64,000 nucleotides of DNA from Serripes groenlandicus (taxonomy: Eukaryota; Mollusca; Bivalvia; Cardiida; Cardiidae), in NCBI GenBank assembly GCA_031761405.1, contig JASEVX010000001.1, positions 46,450,794 to 46,514,793 of the forward strand, read 5' to 3'. The position numbers and the translations under genes are program-made. Of the stretch, positions 21,635 to 33,487 are shown piece by piece. The notes under the pieces were generated by a model that ran no database searches, was not told the DNA's origin, and was given only the letters and a program-made list of their open reading frames with translations. How positions within the stretch are numbered: position 1 is the stretch's first letter; every line of letters begins with the position of its first letter.

Positions 21635-24357
21635 TTAACCCATTACTTCACAGAACAATGGCCAATAAACGCCCTGCAGTGCATACTGGCTTATCAGTTT
21701 TACTGCACTGAGCGCACAGAGGTATTGGGGAAATTTTACAATGTTGATACCTGAGTAATAAATCCTAACAAATGTTTAATTTCTATGCATTGCACTGGTT
21801 TAATGTAAGAATATGAAATACTACAGATAAAATTTACTAAATAGCCATGTTTTTCATTTTTACCTAGCTGAAATAGTTCAGTAAGTACAGTGAATTAAAG
21901 AAAATATTTTAAAATAATCTCTCAAACCTGCAAGAAAATCTGTTATATAATCCAAATAATAATCCCCTATAAATGAACTGCACATAAATAAACCAAAATC
22001 TAGGACAGCCAATGAGTTATGTTACGTCATAGCACGCGCAAATTTACTCACATTAAGTCAGCAAAATTCCGCAGTGGGTTGTTTACAACTTTGCACAGCA
22101 ATTTTGGGACAAAGAAAAATGTTCCGCTCTTTTTGTAAACAAATGTGAAATAAATTTCATCAGAATGTTTTATGTTTGGATTAATCTAATTAAATTGGTG
22201 GATAATTGAAATAAAACGGGGGGAAAAAGTGCACATAAAACATAATGGTCAATTAACCCTTTCCAACATGCATCATTTACCAAATCATCGTAAGACTTGT
22301 TTTATATTTGGATTAATCCAATTTAATTGGTGGGTTAAATATAATAGATCTCATAATTGAAATAAGACGGAAAAAACTGCAGATAAAACGTAATGGATAA
22401 TTGACCCCTTCCCACATGCAGATCTGCAACAGATGATTTTGAAACCATATCGGCAAATATGTGTGTGCAAAATCATATGATTGATTAGATATAGTGCCGT
22501 TTTAAACAATTGTCGATCATGTCACGGCGGCCAGTTCACCTTCGCAAGTGTTCATATATTTCATCAGGGATTACATACAACAGTACAATCTGTATGACAT
22601 CAAAGAGAAATGATGTGTCAAAAGGAGTTATTCACAGTTTAATCGAAAATGGCACATGTTCTTCTGTTGTTTATTGGACACCAATTAAAGGTCATAAAAC
22701 CCAATCAATTTCCCGTACCGACCAATCACTACTTTTAATCTGCTAATTAGCACTGATACGCTTTTGGTAACACGCGGTCAAGAGCAGTTGATTGGCTTGT
22801 CATATGTCACCGAGATCACGCATGATTTATGGATAATTTGATTGGATATAAAGTTAACACAATACGTTTTGCATTGAAGATACATAAGTTAGTGTAAACA
22901 TACGACGGATTGACTTGATTTTTTAGTGGGTGCTTATTTAAATTTCAAAACAAAAATTGTAAACATCAATGGCGGCTCAAATCATAATGGAGGTTTGGGT
23001 TTGTAAATTGAAGTGCATTTTAAGGATATAATTCAACTGGGAACATACCAAATTTTCACCGGATTAATAAAGGTAAGATATCAATGCATCGAATGGGCTA
23101 TTTTTTGCTCACCTGTGCACGAAGTGCTCAGGGTGAGTTATTGTGATGGCCTTTTGTCCGTCGTCCATCGTCTGTCGTCCGTCAACTTTTTCTCCTCAGT
23201 AACCAGTGGGTCAATTGGGATGAAACTTCACAGGAAGCATCCCCACATGGACCTCACCAGAATTCCTTCAAATTTTTGGGATCCATGCATAATTCTGGTT
23301 TCCATGGCAACGAAATGAAAAAAACTTTAAAAATCTTCTTCTCCAGAACTGGTTGGCAGATTTTCAAATAATTTTGTAGAAATGTTCCTTGGATGACCCT
23401 CTATCAGATTCCTTCAAGCCATATTGATTGGTCGAAAAAAATTGGCCGCCAGGGGGCGGGGCTATTTTGCCTTATATGGCTATAGTGAAAACTTAAAAAA
23501 TCTTCTCCTCCGAAAGTGTCAGGCCGATTTTCAAATAATTTTGTAGAAATGTTCCTTTAGTGACCCACTATCAGATTCCTTCAAGCCATGTTGATTGATC
23601 GAAAAACATGGCCCCCATCATGCATGGGGGCGGGGCTATTTTGCCTTATATGGCTATAGTGAAAACTTAAAAAATCTTCTTCTCCCAAACTGGTTGGCAG
23701 ATTTTCCAATAATTTTGTAGAAATGTTCCTTAAGTGACCCACTATCAGATTCCTTCAAGCCATGTTGAATGGTCAAAAACCATGGCCGCCAGGAGGGGCG
23801 GGGCTATTTTGCCTTATATGGCTATAGTGAAAACTTAAAAAATCTTCTTCTCCAAAAGTGTCAGGCAGATTTTCAAATAATTTTGTAGAAATGTTCCTTA
23901 AGTGACCCACTATCCGATTCCTTCAAGCCATGTTGATTGGTCGAAAAACATGGTTGGCAGGGCTAGCCTATATTGCATTATATGGCTATAGTGAAATCTT
24001 AAAAAATCTTCTCCTCCGGAAGTGTCAGGCAGATTTTCAAATAATTTTGTAGAAATGTTCCTAGGGTGACCCTCTATCAGATTCCTTCAAGCCAAGTTGA
24101 TTGGTCGAAAACTAGGGCTGCCAGGGGGCGGGGCTTATATAGCTAAAGTGAAAACAAAAATCAGGTGAGCGATTCCAGGGCCATCATGGCCCTCTTGTTT
24201 AAAATAAATTTTATAATCTAAAAAGGATTTTATTAGATACAAAAACAGACGCGCTCTGAGCCGCTAGTGTGACGTAGTGGATCGCAGCGCTTGGAAGCGC
24301 CTCTGTGAATTTATAGATAGCAGCGCTCGGAAGCGCTTACGTGACGTAATGGGTTAA
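21635..24357. mobile_element. 2.7-kb non-autonomous TTAA element with CCCATTAC TIRs
   Basis: The left end is TTAACCCATTACTTCAC (21635-21651). The right end is the inverse, gtgacgtaatgggttaa (24341-24357), with one mismatch in 13 after the TTAA. TTAA duplication with CCC ends fits piggyBac-like elements. It contains internal direct duplications (ggattaatctaattaaattg at 22178 and a near-identical block at about 22311), a PAL-like patch (cccttcccacatgcagatct), a nested HE element and two adjacent hairpins near the right end (agcgcttggaagcgc, agcgctcggaagcgct). No transposase. Confidence 0.6.
23101..24200 (+). mobile_element. HE element, + orientation, nested in TTAA element
   Basis: The left end is gctcacctgtgcacgaagtgctc and the right end ggccatcatggccctcttg. 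About five interior units of 165-170 bp are of the same type as 10729-12153 (cttcaagccatgttgat; gccttatatggctatagtga). One unit carries a small extra palindrome, ccccatcatgcatgggg. Confidence 0.8.
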
Positions 24358-24887
24358 AGTGAACATTTTTTATTTCCATAAATTGACAATCAATGGATTT
24401 TCTTTTGCATTAAAGGTTGATACAGCCTGTATCAAGAAATAAAATCGTTTTCACTTGAGCATCAAAAACTCCAGTTCCTAGAAGTAAGACTGACTGACAT
24501 TTGATTGCTTGGAAAAATTTCTTTTACATAATAACAAACATTTATTGTTTTCAAGAAATTGCAATTGTTAAAACATTTATAGGCTGGGTATTTGCCGCAT
24601 ATTCTGTTATAGCACAAAAAATGAAACATATTTAAAAATCCAGCATGGGAACGCGTTCTTCCTTTCTTAATAGCTGAACTTCTTGATGGAATGGTTGATG
24701 ACAAGTAAATATTCGGGAACTAAGACTTGGGAGGCTTATATGATGAAGATATCTTGGTTAAGTCTATTTGACCTGAACAAGTGGCAAAGATTGTTGTATA
24801 TTGACTGTTATAGCTCTGCTTTGTCAATTTGCACAGGCTTCAGTTTGTAAATGCTGTTTACATGTGTGAACATTGGTTTCTGTTTGC
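24358..24887. other. Non-coding stretch
   Basis: AT-rich; nothing supported. Confidence 0.4.
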
Positions 24888-25575
24888 TTTTTAGCTCACC
24901 TTGCACTTCATGATCACATTTTGTCTGTGAGTCGTCCATCGTCAGCATTTGGGCTTGTTAACACTCTTCAGGCTACAATTTGCATCCAATCTTCATGAAA
25001 GTTTATCAGAACATTCATCTCCATCAAATCTTGGACAAGTTCGAAACTTGGCCATATGCGGTCAAAAACTAGGTCAATAGGTTGAATTGAAGGGAAATCT
25101 TGTTAACACTCTGGAGGCCACATTTTCAACTTGAGCATATTGAAACTTTATCAGAATGTTTGTCTTGATGATATGTAAGTCAAGTTCAAACATGTTTCAT
25201 GTCGGGTCAAAAAGTAGGTCACAAGGTCAAATTGAAGGAAAATCATGTTAACACTCTAGAGGCCACATTTTCAACTTGAGCATGATGGAACTTTATCAGA
25301 ATGTTTGTCTGAAATATATCTAGGTTAAGGTCGAATATGGGTCATTTTGGATCAAAAACAAGGTCAATAAAGGAAAATATTGTTCAAACTCCGGAGGCCG
25401 CATATCTAGTCCATGTTGGAATATAGGTCATATCAGGTAAAAAAATATAGATCACTAGGCCAAATGAAGGAAAATACTGGAGGTTGCATTCAGAATAATT
25501 GTCTTGATGTGTTTTGCATTGCAGTACATTGTATAATTAAGGTGAGCGAACTAGGGCCATCATGGCCCTCTTGTT
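24888..25575 (+). mobile_element. HE element, + orientation, type 3 interior
   Basis: Left end ttttagctcaccttgcac, right end aaggtgagcgaactagggcc with hairpin gggcca-tca-tggccc. Interior units of about 115-150 bp carry cttgttaacactc, aggccacattttcaacttga, tttatcagaatgtttgtctt and ggtcaaattgaaggaaaatc. Confidence 0.75.
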
Positions 25576-26014
25576 TATTACATTTCCCTTTTTATCGAGT
25601 GAATTTGTACTAGCAATAAAATGCTAAGTTTTGAAGTTTAAATCATCTGCACCAGTCAGTGACCTTTATAATGAATATGTAAAACTCCAAAAAATAGTTA
25701 ACCGCATAGGTGGTGAAGCTGTAGAGCATCCGCACTGGCTAATTCTAAAAGACTTAGAAAAATGGTAGTAATTGCTGCCCTCCTTAGAGCTCAGGGTTGC
25801 AAGGTTAGCCATGATATAACTGAAAAGGAGGTGAAAGCAGCGTGAAACATGAGTCGACCCTAATAGAGTTTAAAATTCATGGTCATGCTTCAATATCGTT
25901 AGAAAAGACTTGTCTTTTCTATAACTTCTAGATCAAAGTAGTTAAAATATTTGTGTATGAAATGAGGTCACCACTAGCACGTACGTTCATGTGCCAAATT
26001 CCATAATACTACCC
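25576..26014. other. Non-coding stretch
   Basis: Nothing supported. Confidence 0.35.
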
Positions 26015-26285
26015 AGAGCCCCAAAAGTGACATGGGCTGTCAATCCAGGGGTTGTGAGTTTGAATCCCAGCTTGACCACCATTCTTTCAGACGTTTGACC
26101 GAAGTCATTGTGACAAGTGTCAATCGTCTGCCACCAACGGGCTAACAGGCTATGTGGAAAAGCAGTAATTTGATGGAAAAGACTGTTGTGTTGAGTACTG
26201 GTATGATATAGGTTAACTGGCCGCTAGGATATGAAAATTAATGAAACTGTTAAAACCAAATCAATCATTCAGTCAACCATAATAC
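26015..26285 (+). mobile_element. tRNA-derived SINE, + orientation, diverged
   Basis: Head agccccaaaagtgacatgggc and B box gagtttgaatcccagc, body tgaccgaagtcattgtgaca, tail ccaaatcaatcattcagtc. Same family as 31738-32024. Confidence 0.65.
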
Positions 26286-26410
26286 AGCATAAAATGTTTC
26301 AGTGTCAAAAAAGCTTGGACAAGTTCACATTTCAAAAATCTAGACGAAAGGGCAATGTCACAGTAGCTATTACACATCTATACAAATTGAGATCATAGCT
26401 TTCAAGTATT

Positions 26411-26876
26411 TTTATTAGCTCACCTGTCACATAGTGACAAGGTGAGCTCTTTTGATCGCCCTTCGGCAGTCGTCCGTCCACAATCTCTCGTGAACACGAT
26501 AAAGTCTTCATTTATTATCCGATGGTTACCAAACTTATTCAGTAGCTAGATATCCATGAGAGCTAGGTTCCTTTCGAAAACCAGATCCTTCCATGCGTGA
26601 CAGGATTGTGGCCCTTTAAAATTGGCAAAATTGCTATAATTGACCTTGTGAACAAGATAACAACTTCATTTATTTGTCACATGTCCTTTACATTGATTTA
26701 TAAACATGTGACCATGACCTTAGTGTGATCTTTTACAATCAAATATCATCATTGTCTTTGGATGACCTTCACCATGACTTTTTGACCTTCTCTCTTATTT
26801 TTGTACAGCAATTAAATTAGGACCCTAAACCACTTACTCTGGTGAGCAATATAGGGCCATCATGGCTCTCTTGTTT
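26411..26876 (+). mobile_element. Short HE element, + orientation, type 4 interior
   Basis: Left end ttagctcacctgtcacatag with hairpin gtcac-ata-gtgac. Right end gtgagcaatatagggccatc, ggctctcttgttt. The interior (gataaagtcttcatttatta; ttccatgcgtgacaggattg) matches the units of 32464-33408. Confidence 0.75.
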
Positions 26877-26892
26877 TTGGATGGTATTCTTT

Positions 26893-27020
26893 CATATTGA
26901 ACCCTTTCCCTCTTGCTCATCAGCAGCATATGGCTGTTGAAAACATTGAGGCAAAAGGAGAATTGATCATCATGAATGATTTCTTCTTTTGCATCAATGT
27001 TTTCAACTCTATTCAGTTAT
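26893..27020. repeat. PAL family fragment
   Basis: attgaaccctttccctcttg, then aggcaaaaggagaattgatc and its mirror atttcttcttttgcatcaat. It is short, about half a normal copy. Confidence 0.5.
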
Positions 27021-27420
27021 TCAGTCTTACAGACGTTTTCTAGTTGAATGCTGTTGTCATGAAACTGCAGTAGGTCAGGTCATATTAGCTGTGCATCAGG
27101 AAAAGTAATTTTTGAACATGTGTAGATGAAGGAATATATCGGACATGCATGCTCTCTTATTCCAATGTGCACTGATTAATTGGTTTTTTTCCCTCAATAT
27201 TTGCACAAGCTGATCGGAATTTACATTTATTAATAATGACCTCAGACAATTAATCTGATAGAGTTAAACCTTTTTTCGTATGTGTTTCTGTAAGGATTTG
27301 CGTTTCAGTGATAACATATAAATGGTAGGATTTTAAAACAATGAACAATTTTCGTAAACATTCAATAATTATTAGGGATGGGAATGAATACTGAAAACAA
27401 TATTCGAATATTCTGTTATT
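27021..27420. other. Non-coding stretch
   Basis: AT-rich; nothing supported. Confidence 0.35.
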
Positions 27421-28588
27421 AATAATTCCAAACTGGGCCATTTGAGGTCAAAAACTAGGTCATTATGTTAAATTGAAGGAAAATCTTGTACACTCGAGGC
27501 CGCATTTTTACCTTGAGCATGTTGAAACTTATCAGAATGTTTGTCTTGATGATATGTAGGCCAAGTTAGAATATGGGTCATGTCGGGTCAAAAAGTAGGT
27601 CACTAGGTCAAATTGAAGGACAATTTCTTTAACATCCTAGAGGCGGCAATTTTTTCTTCAGAAGTTGGAAATTTAATCAGAATGTTGTCGTTATTATATC
27701 TAGGTTAAGTTCGAATATGGGTAATATTGGTTCAGAAACTTGGTCACTAGGCTAAATTGAAGGGAAATCTTGTTAACACTCTGGAGGCTGAAATTTTTAA
27801 CTTGAGCATGTTAAAATTTGATCATGATGTTTGTTTTGATGATATGTAGGCTAAGTTCAAATTTGGGTCATGTCTGTTCCAAAAAGGTCACTGGGCCAAA
27901 TTGAAGGAAAATCTTGTTAACACTGTAGAAGCCGCATTTTTTGCTTCAGCATTAAAATTTTGTCAGAAGGTTTGTCTGTATGATATCTAGGTCAAGGTTA
28001 AATGTGGGTCATATTTGGTCAGAAACAAGGTCACTTAGCCAAATTGAAGGATAATCTTGTTAACACTCGGGAGGCTGCATTTTTTGCTTCAGCAGCTTGA
28101 AATTTTGTCAGAATGCTTGTCTGTATGATATCTATGTCAAGTTCAAATATGGGTCATATTGGGTGGGTATGAAACTAGGCCAAATTTAAGGAAAAGCTTG
28201 TTAACACTCTGGCGGTCGCGTTTTTAACTTCAGCATGTTGAAACTTTATCAGAATATTTGTCTTGATGAATCATGATATGTAGGTTAACACCAGGTCACT
28301 ACGCCAAACTGAAGTAAAAAAGCGTCAAAACTGCGGAGACCGCAATTTTACTTTGAGCAACTTGAAACTTTGTCAGAATGTTTGTCTTGATGATATCTAG
28401 TCCATGTTCGAATATGAGTTATATTAGGTTGAAAAAGTAGTTCAATTGGCCAAATGAAGGAAAATCTTGTTAACGCTGGAAGTTTCATATGAATCTTTGT
28501 CAGAATACTTGTCTTGATGTGTTTTGCAATAGAAATCACATTGCATAATTCAGGTGTGTGGTCTAGGGCCATCATGGTCCGCTTGTTT
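27421..28588 (+). mobile_element. HE element, + orientation, type 3 interior, left end missing
   Basis: Tandem units of the 24888-25575 type (cttgttaacactctggaggc; gaccttgag-like; tcagaatgtttgtcttgatg) run about 1.1 kb to a right end (caggtgtgtggtctagggcc, atcatggtccgcttgtt). The normal left hairpin end is absent, so the copy is 5'-truncated. Confidence 0.65.
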
Positions 28589-28744
28589 CAATTTCAGAGG
28601 TATGTGGCTAATTCAAAAAGCTAGCTTTAGATTGTTTTTGGGGTCACAAGGGTCAAGGTCATCATTACTGAAATGAGCTGTAATATTACACAACCAAAGG
28701 TAACGTATTTGCGGCCAGGTAAGATCCAGATCAGCCAGGACAAA

Positions 28745-28998
28745 TGCCCAGTCTGACCAAATGAGTTTGAATCCAAGCTCGTCTGACATTCTTTCCAACG
28801 TTTGACAAAAGTCACTGTGACCAGCGTCATTCGTCTTTAACCAATTGGCTTACAGTCTATATGGAAAAGCAGCAAGTTGTTTGGAAAGTATGTTGTGTGG
28901 AGTACTGGTGTGAGAAAGCTAGTAAACACATGTGTAGGTGAACTGGGTGCTATGATATGTAATTGCGTTCAGCCCAAATCAATCAATTAATTGGGCCC
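28745..28998 (+). repeat. tRNA-derived SINE, 5'-truncated
   Basis: It enters at the B-box region (gagtttgaatccaagctcg) and runs through ggaaaagcagcaagttg and ggagtactggtgtgagaaag to the tail aaatcaatcaattaattggg. Confidence 0.65.
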
Positions 28999-29228
28999 AC
29001 TTGGATTACACAGTTCTACCTACCGTACTTAAAGGAGAGAAGGGGCCACATTATGTCCTATATTATACAACCCTTTTTATACAGCACATTCTAATTGAGT
29101 GTGCTGATTTTGCACAAACTCATGACCTGTTTTTCAAGAGTCTTTCAAACCGGAATTAAATTTTGATTTTCTTTAGGAAGGTAATATTTTTACAAAAATT
29201 TAATTATGTTTTAAATTTAATAGTTTTA

Positions 29229-30117
29229 GCTCTACTGGCCAAAGGCCAGAAGAGCTTACACTGTGGTATGGTTTCGACTGGTTTGGGGACTAGGTTTGGT
29301 CGATTCCGTCGGTCCGTCGGTCCCATCAAACCTTGACCGGCCCACAACTTAAACTCAAATGTCAAGGTCACACTTGGAGGTCAAATGTCAAAATGAGTAC
29401 TGTTTGAAAGGATAACCTTGTCCGGCCCGCATTTCAACCATGCATCATAGGATTTCCAAGAAACTTGGCACAAACGTTCACCATGATTAGGTGGTGTGTC
29501 ATGCTCAAGACCCAGGCCTGTACCTCAAATGTCAAGGTCACACTTAGATGTCAAAGGTTAAATGAGTACTATTTTATAGGACTACCTTGTCCGGCCCTCA
29601 TTTCAACCATGCATCATAGGATTTCAAAGAAACTTGGCACAAATGTTCACCATGATGAGCTGGCATGTCTTGCACAAGACATAGGCCTGTACCTCAAATG
29701 TCAAGGTCACACTTAGAGGTCAAAGGTTAAAATGAGTACTGTTTGATAGGACTGTACCTTGTGTGACCCGCATCTCAATCATGCATCATAGGATTTCCAT
29801 GAATTTCACTATGATGAGGCAGCGTGTCACTTTCAAGACCCAGGCCTGTACCTCAAATGTCAAGGTCACACTTAGAGGTCAAAATGAGTAATGTATGATA
29901 GGACTACCTTTTCCGGACCAATTCTCAACCATGCATTATAGGATTCCCAAGTTACTAGGCACACATGTTCACCATCGTTAGGTGGTGTGTCGCACACAAG
30001 ACCCATGCCTGTATCTCAAATGTCAAGGTCACACTAACAGGTCAAGGTCAAAATGAGAACTGTTTGATAGGACTAGCTTGTCCAGCCCGCAATCATGCAT
30101 CATAGGATTCCCATGTT
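29229..30117 (+). mobile_element. Repeat with ~170-bp 'tgtcaaggtcacact' units, + orientation
   Basis: It starts agctctactggccaaaggcc, then gtttggggactaggtttggt. It has about five units containing cctcaaatgtcaaggtcaca, aaatgagtactgtttgatag, ggactaccttgtccggcc and catgcatcataggatttcc. The inverted family members are 39888-40802 and 48207-48575. The right end is cut by the HE element at 30118. Confidence 0.75.
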
Positions 30118-30846
30118 TTTAGCTCACCTGAGCACAAAGTGCTCAAGGTGAGTTATTGTGATTGTCTTTTGTCTGGTGTGTGACGTGCATCTGTCATCAT
30201 CTTCTCCCAGTAACCAATAGGTCGAATTGGATGAAACTTCACAGAAAGCATCCTCTCAATGATGTCACAAGAATTCCTTCAAAATTTTGGCATCCATGCA
30301 GAATTCTTGTTTCAATTGCAACGAAACGAAAAACACTTTAGAATTGTTCTTCTCCCAAACTGGTTGGGAGATTTTCAAATAATTCTCTTGAAATCTTCCT
30401 TTGATGACTCTCTATCAGATTCCTTCAAGCCATGTTGATTGGTTATATGGCTATAGTGATAACTTCAAAAATCTTCTCCAGTCGCGGCAATACGGGTATG
30501 GTGGAGTGCTCTTGGGCAAGGCACATTTTCTAGCCTAGTACTGTTTTTTTTTACCCAGGGATCATGAATAAGTGAACTATCGCTTTGATATAACTGAAAT
30601 AATGTTGAAAGCGGCGTTAAACCCCAATAAATCAATAAATCAAAAATCTTCTCCTTCCAAAAGTGTTAAGCCAATTTTCAAACAATTTTGCAGAAATGTT
30701 CCTTAAGTGACCCACTATCAGATTCCTAAGCCATGTTGATTGGTAAAAAAAGATGGCTGCCAGGGGGGCGGGGCTATTTTGCCGTTTATGGCTAAAGTGA
30801 ACAAAAATCGGGTGAGCGATCCAGGGCCATCATAGCCCTCTTGTTT
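30118..30846 (+). mobile_element. HE element, + orientation, interrupted by a SINE tail
   Basis: Left end tttagctcacctgagcacaa with hairpin gagcac-aaa-gtgctc, right end gtgagcgatccagggccatc, catagccctcttg. A second-family SINE tail (gtggagtgctcttgggcaag through aaaccccaataaatcaataa, about 30479-30640) sits inside. Confidence 0.75.
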
Positions 30847-31429
30847 TTCATTTCAGCAGTTTCAGACGCCTCTTGTTTGAAATTACCTGGCCAAATTGTT
30901 TACCCTAATATGGTGGACTATGGTGCACAAAAGCTAGTTCTGTAACTCACAGGTCATAATTCAAGGTGAAATGTCAAGAACTTACGGTAGTAGATAAAAG
31001 CTTTTCCAAGTCATTCAACATTGGTCCTCAGATTTTCAAATACAATGCAATTTTGTTTTTATCTTGATGAGACAGTTAATGGCATGCAAGAGCCAGGACT
31101 GTAGCACAACGTAAGATCTCACTTCCAGGGTTAATTTTCTTTAATATTTTCCAACAATATTTTTAGTGGTTTCAAAAGTTACATTTGTATTTGTTTTCGG
31201 AATTGGTTAGTCATTTGGATGTAAAAATATAAATAATGATCAGTTATGATTTTCAGGTTATTTGATGATGATTAAAGAAACAACAGCCCAGTATTAAAAG
31301 TCTGACAGTTTTTGTGCCATCCTTCGACATGTACTGAGATAGAACCGACATTTATGCCCCAACAAATAGGTGTGACATGGCATTAGGCATTGTTTATGAT
31401 TGAGTTGGATTGCAATGATGATTGCATAT
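30847..31429. other. Non-coding stretch
   Basis: No supported exon; acceptor-like tttcag at about 30857 has no matching open frame and donor. Confidence 0.35.
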
Positions 31430-31611
31430 ATTAATGTGATCGCCTTATGTCTGGTGCGTCATCCATCAACATTTTCTCCTCTGTAAACATCGGGTAAATT
31501 GGGATTTAACTTCACATATTGATTGTTATTTTTTTTATATTGTGGTTGTCATGACGAATCGAATTGCACTACGTAGATGAGTGATTCAGGGCCATCATTG
31601 CCCTCTTGTTT
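31430..31611 (+). mobile_element. Internally deleted HE element (~180 bp)
   Basis: Left-end-proximal sequence (tgtgatcgccttatgtctgg, caacattttctcctctgtaa) is joined directly to the right end (gagtgattcagggccatcat, tgccctcttgttt). It lacks all interior units and the left hairpin. Confidence 0.6.
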
Positions 31612-31737
31612 AGACCATCTGAGCAAAATATGCTGGGTTAGAAATTGTGTTTACTTGTCATCCAGTGTTGTCTGTCTGTCCATCTGCTTGCCTGTCGTTT
31701 GACATTTACCTACTAACAACTTCTCCAAAAAAGATGC

Positions 31738-32024
31738 CGAGCCCCGGTAGCGATGCGGGCTGTCAATCCAGGGGTTGTGAGTTCGAATCCCGGCTCGGCC
31801 AACTTTCTTTCCGAAGATTGTCAAAAGTCAATGCGACATGCGTCATTCGTCTTCCACCAATGGGCTAAGTCATGTGGAAAAGCAGCCAGTTGCTTGGGAA
31901 GATTGTTGTGTGGAGTACTGGTGTTAGAAAATCAGGAAATGCATGAGTAGGTGAACTGGCCGCCGTGATATAACTGATAAATTGTTAAAACGGCTTTAAA
32001 CCCCAATCAATCAATCAATCAAAA
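31738..32024 (+). mobile_element. Full-length tRNA-derived SINE
   Basis: The head is ccgagccccggtagcgatgc (A-box region), then a B box gagttcgaatcccggctcgg. The body contains gcgacatgcgtcattcgtct, ccaccaatgggctaa, tgtggaaaagcagccagttg and ggagtactggtgttag. The tail ccgtgatataactga ends aaccccaatcaatcaatcaa. It is the reference copy for 13313-13597, 26015-26285, 28745-28998 and 53044-53341. Confidence 0.85.
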
Positions 32025-32463
32025 AAAGGTTTGCACCATTTGTCTCGATATAAAAGCTTGGCAGGAGACTCAGAGGGATCACTTCTCTATGGCCTGTCAG
32101 CCATGCTTTAACTTGCTTACATATTAGTAGGATATACATATGATCTTTCAAATATTCTTGTTTCAGGCTCCTTAAATGTTACAATATGGATTAGAATTTC
32201 AAATACTTTATAATGATGACTTATAGTTAAAGGGCCATAATTGTAGCATAATAAAAAAAGCTTGGATGAGCATTGGCATCAGCTTGGGACACAATTCCTT
32301 TTAAGACAGTTATGTGAATCTAACTATGACAACGCAGGAAAATGTCTTTACATTTAAGTGGATACAGTGTGACATGAAGGAGTTATTTTGATATTTGTGC
32401 CATGATATGATGTGTTGAAGTAAATAAACGTTGAGTAAAGATGCTCATATATTTTTAGTTACA
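32025..32463. other. Non-coding stretch
   Basis: Nothing supported. Confidence 0.35.
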
Positions 32464-33408
32464 TTTTTAGCTCACTTGACCAAGAAGTGTTCAAGACGAG
32501 CTTTTGTGATCACACTTTGTCCATTGTGCTCTGTCCATCAAAAGCAATAACCTTTTGAACATTCTTGGGAACCACAATTTATATTGGAATTTACCTTTGC
32601 AGTGTTGTTAGCGTTAGAGATTTGAAACTTCTCATGTACGATCCACTGTCATGGTGAAGTGTCCTTGAACAAGGCACACCCCCTTGCCTAGTATTGTTTA
32701 CCTAGGGATTATAAATAAATGAACTGTTGCTGTAATATAACTAGATTATTGTTGTAAATGGGGTTAAACCTCAAATTAAAAACATAGGATGTTAACAGAA
32801 CATTCCTGTCCATCACATGATCGCAATCAAGTACAAATATATTTCTGTCTTTCTGAATATTCATCACAACATTCATTTCCAGCATTTCCTTTTAAAAACT
32901 AGCCAGATCCGCTCATGCATGACTGGATTATGGCCCTTGAAATGGTCAAAATTGCTCTTAAAGAGCTTGTTAACACATACAGTCTTCACTTTTGATTGTA
33001 TCTCAACCAAACTTATACAGTAGTTAGATATCCATGAAAGCTCAGTTCCTTTCGTAAACCAGCCAGATCCGCCCATGCAAGACTGGATTATGGCCCTTGA
33101 AATTGTCCAAATTGCTATAATTGAGCATGTGAACACAATAGAGGTTCCATTTACTATCTGATCTTCACCAAACTTAGATAGTAGTTAAATATTGATGAGA
33201 GCTTGGTTCCTTTTGAAAACCAGCCAGATCCGCCCATGCAAGACTGGATTATGGCCCATGAAATTGTAAAAATTGCTATAATACAGCTTGTGAACATAAA
33301 GGAGCCTCCATTTACTATCCGATCTTCACCATACATACATGCTCTAGATTGAAAATGACCAAAGAACAATACCAGTAGAGCATAGGCACTCATGGGCCTC
33401 TTGTTTTT
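32464..33408 (+). mobile_element. HE element, + orientation, type 4 interior with SINE tail insertion
   Basis: Left end tttttagctcacttgaccaa, right end catgggcctcttgttttt. Three to four units of about 140-150 bp contain aaccagccagatccgcccat, gcaagactggattatggccc and attgctataat. A second-family SINE tail (gaagtgtccttgaacaaggc) lies at 32645-32790. Confidence 0.7.
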
Positions 33409-33410
33409 TA

Positions 33411-33487
33411 TAGCTCGCCTGTAATCAAGGTGAGCTATAATGATCACATTTTGTCCGTCGTGCCTTCAGGCTACGTTTTGAATCCGA
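33411..33487 (+). mobile_element. HE left end abutting satellite
   Basis: tagctcgcctgtaatcaagg with tgagctataatgatcac and tgtccgtcgtgcc, then an abrupt change into the GC-rich satellite at about 33488. No matching right end was found, so the satellite may have arisen in or inserted into this copy. Confidence 0.55.

Noticed and set aside
22972..23073. Start codon exon (ATGGCGGCTCAAATC) with AAG|GTAAGA donor
   Set aside because: The frame closes after 20 codons before the donor, and it lies inside a TTAA element; at most a non-coding first exon.
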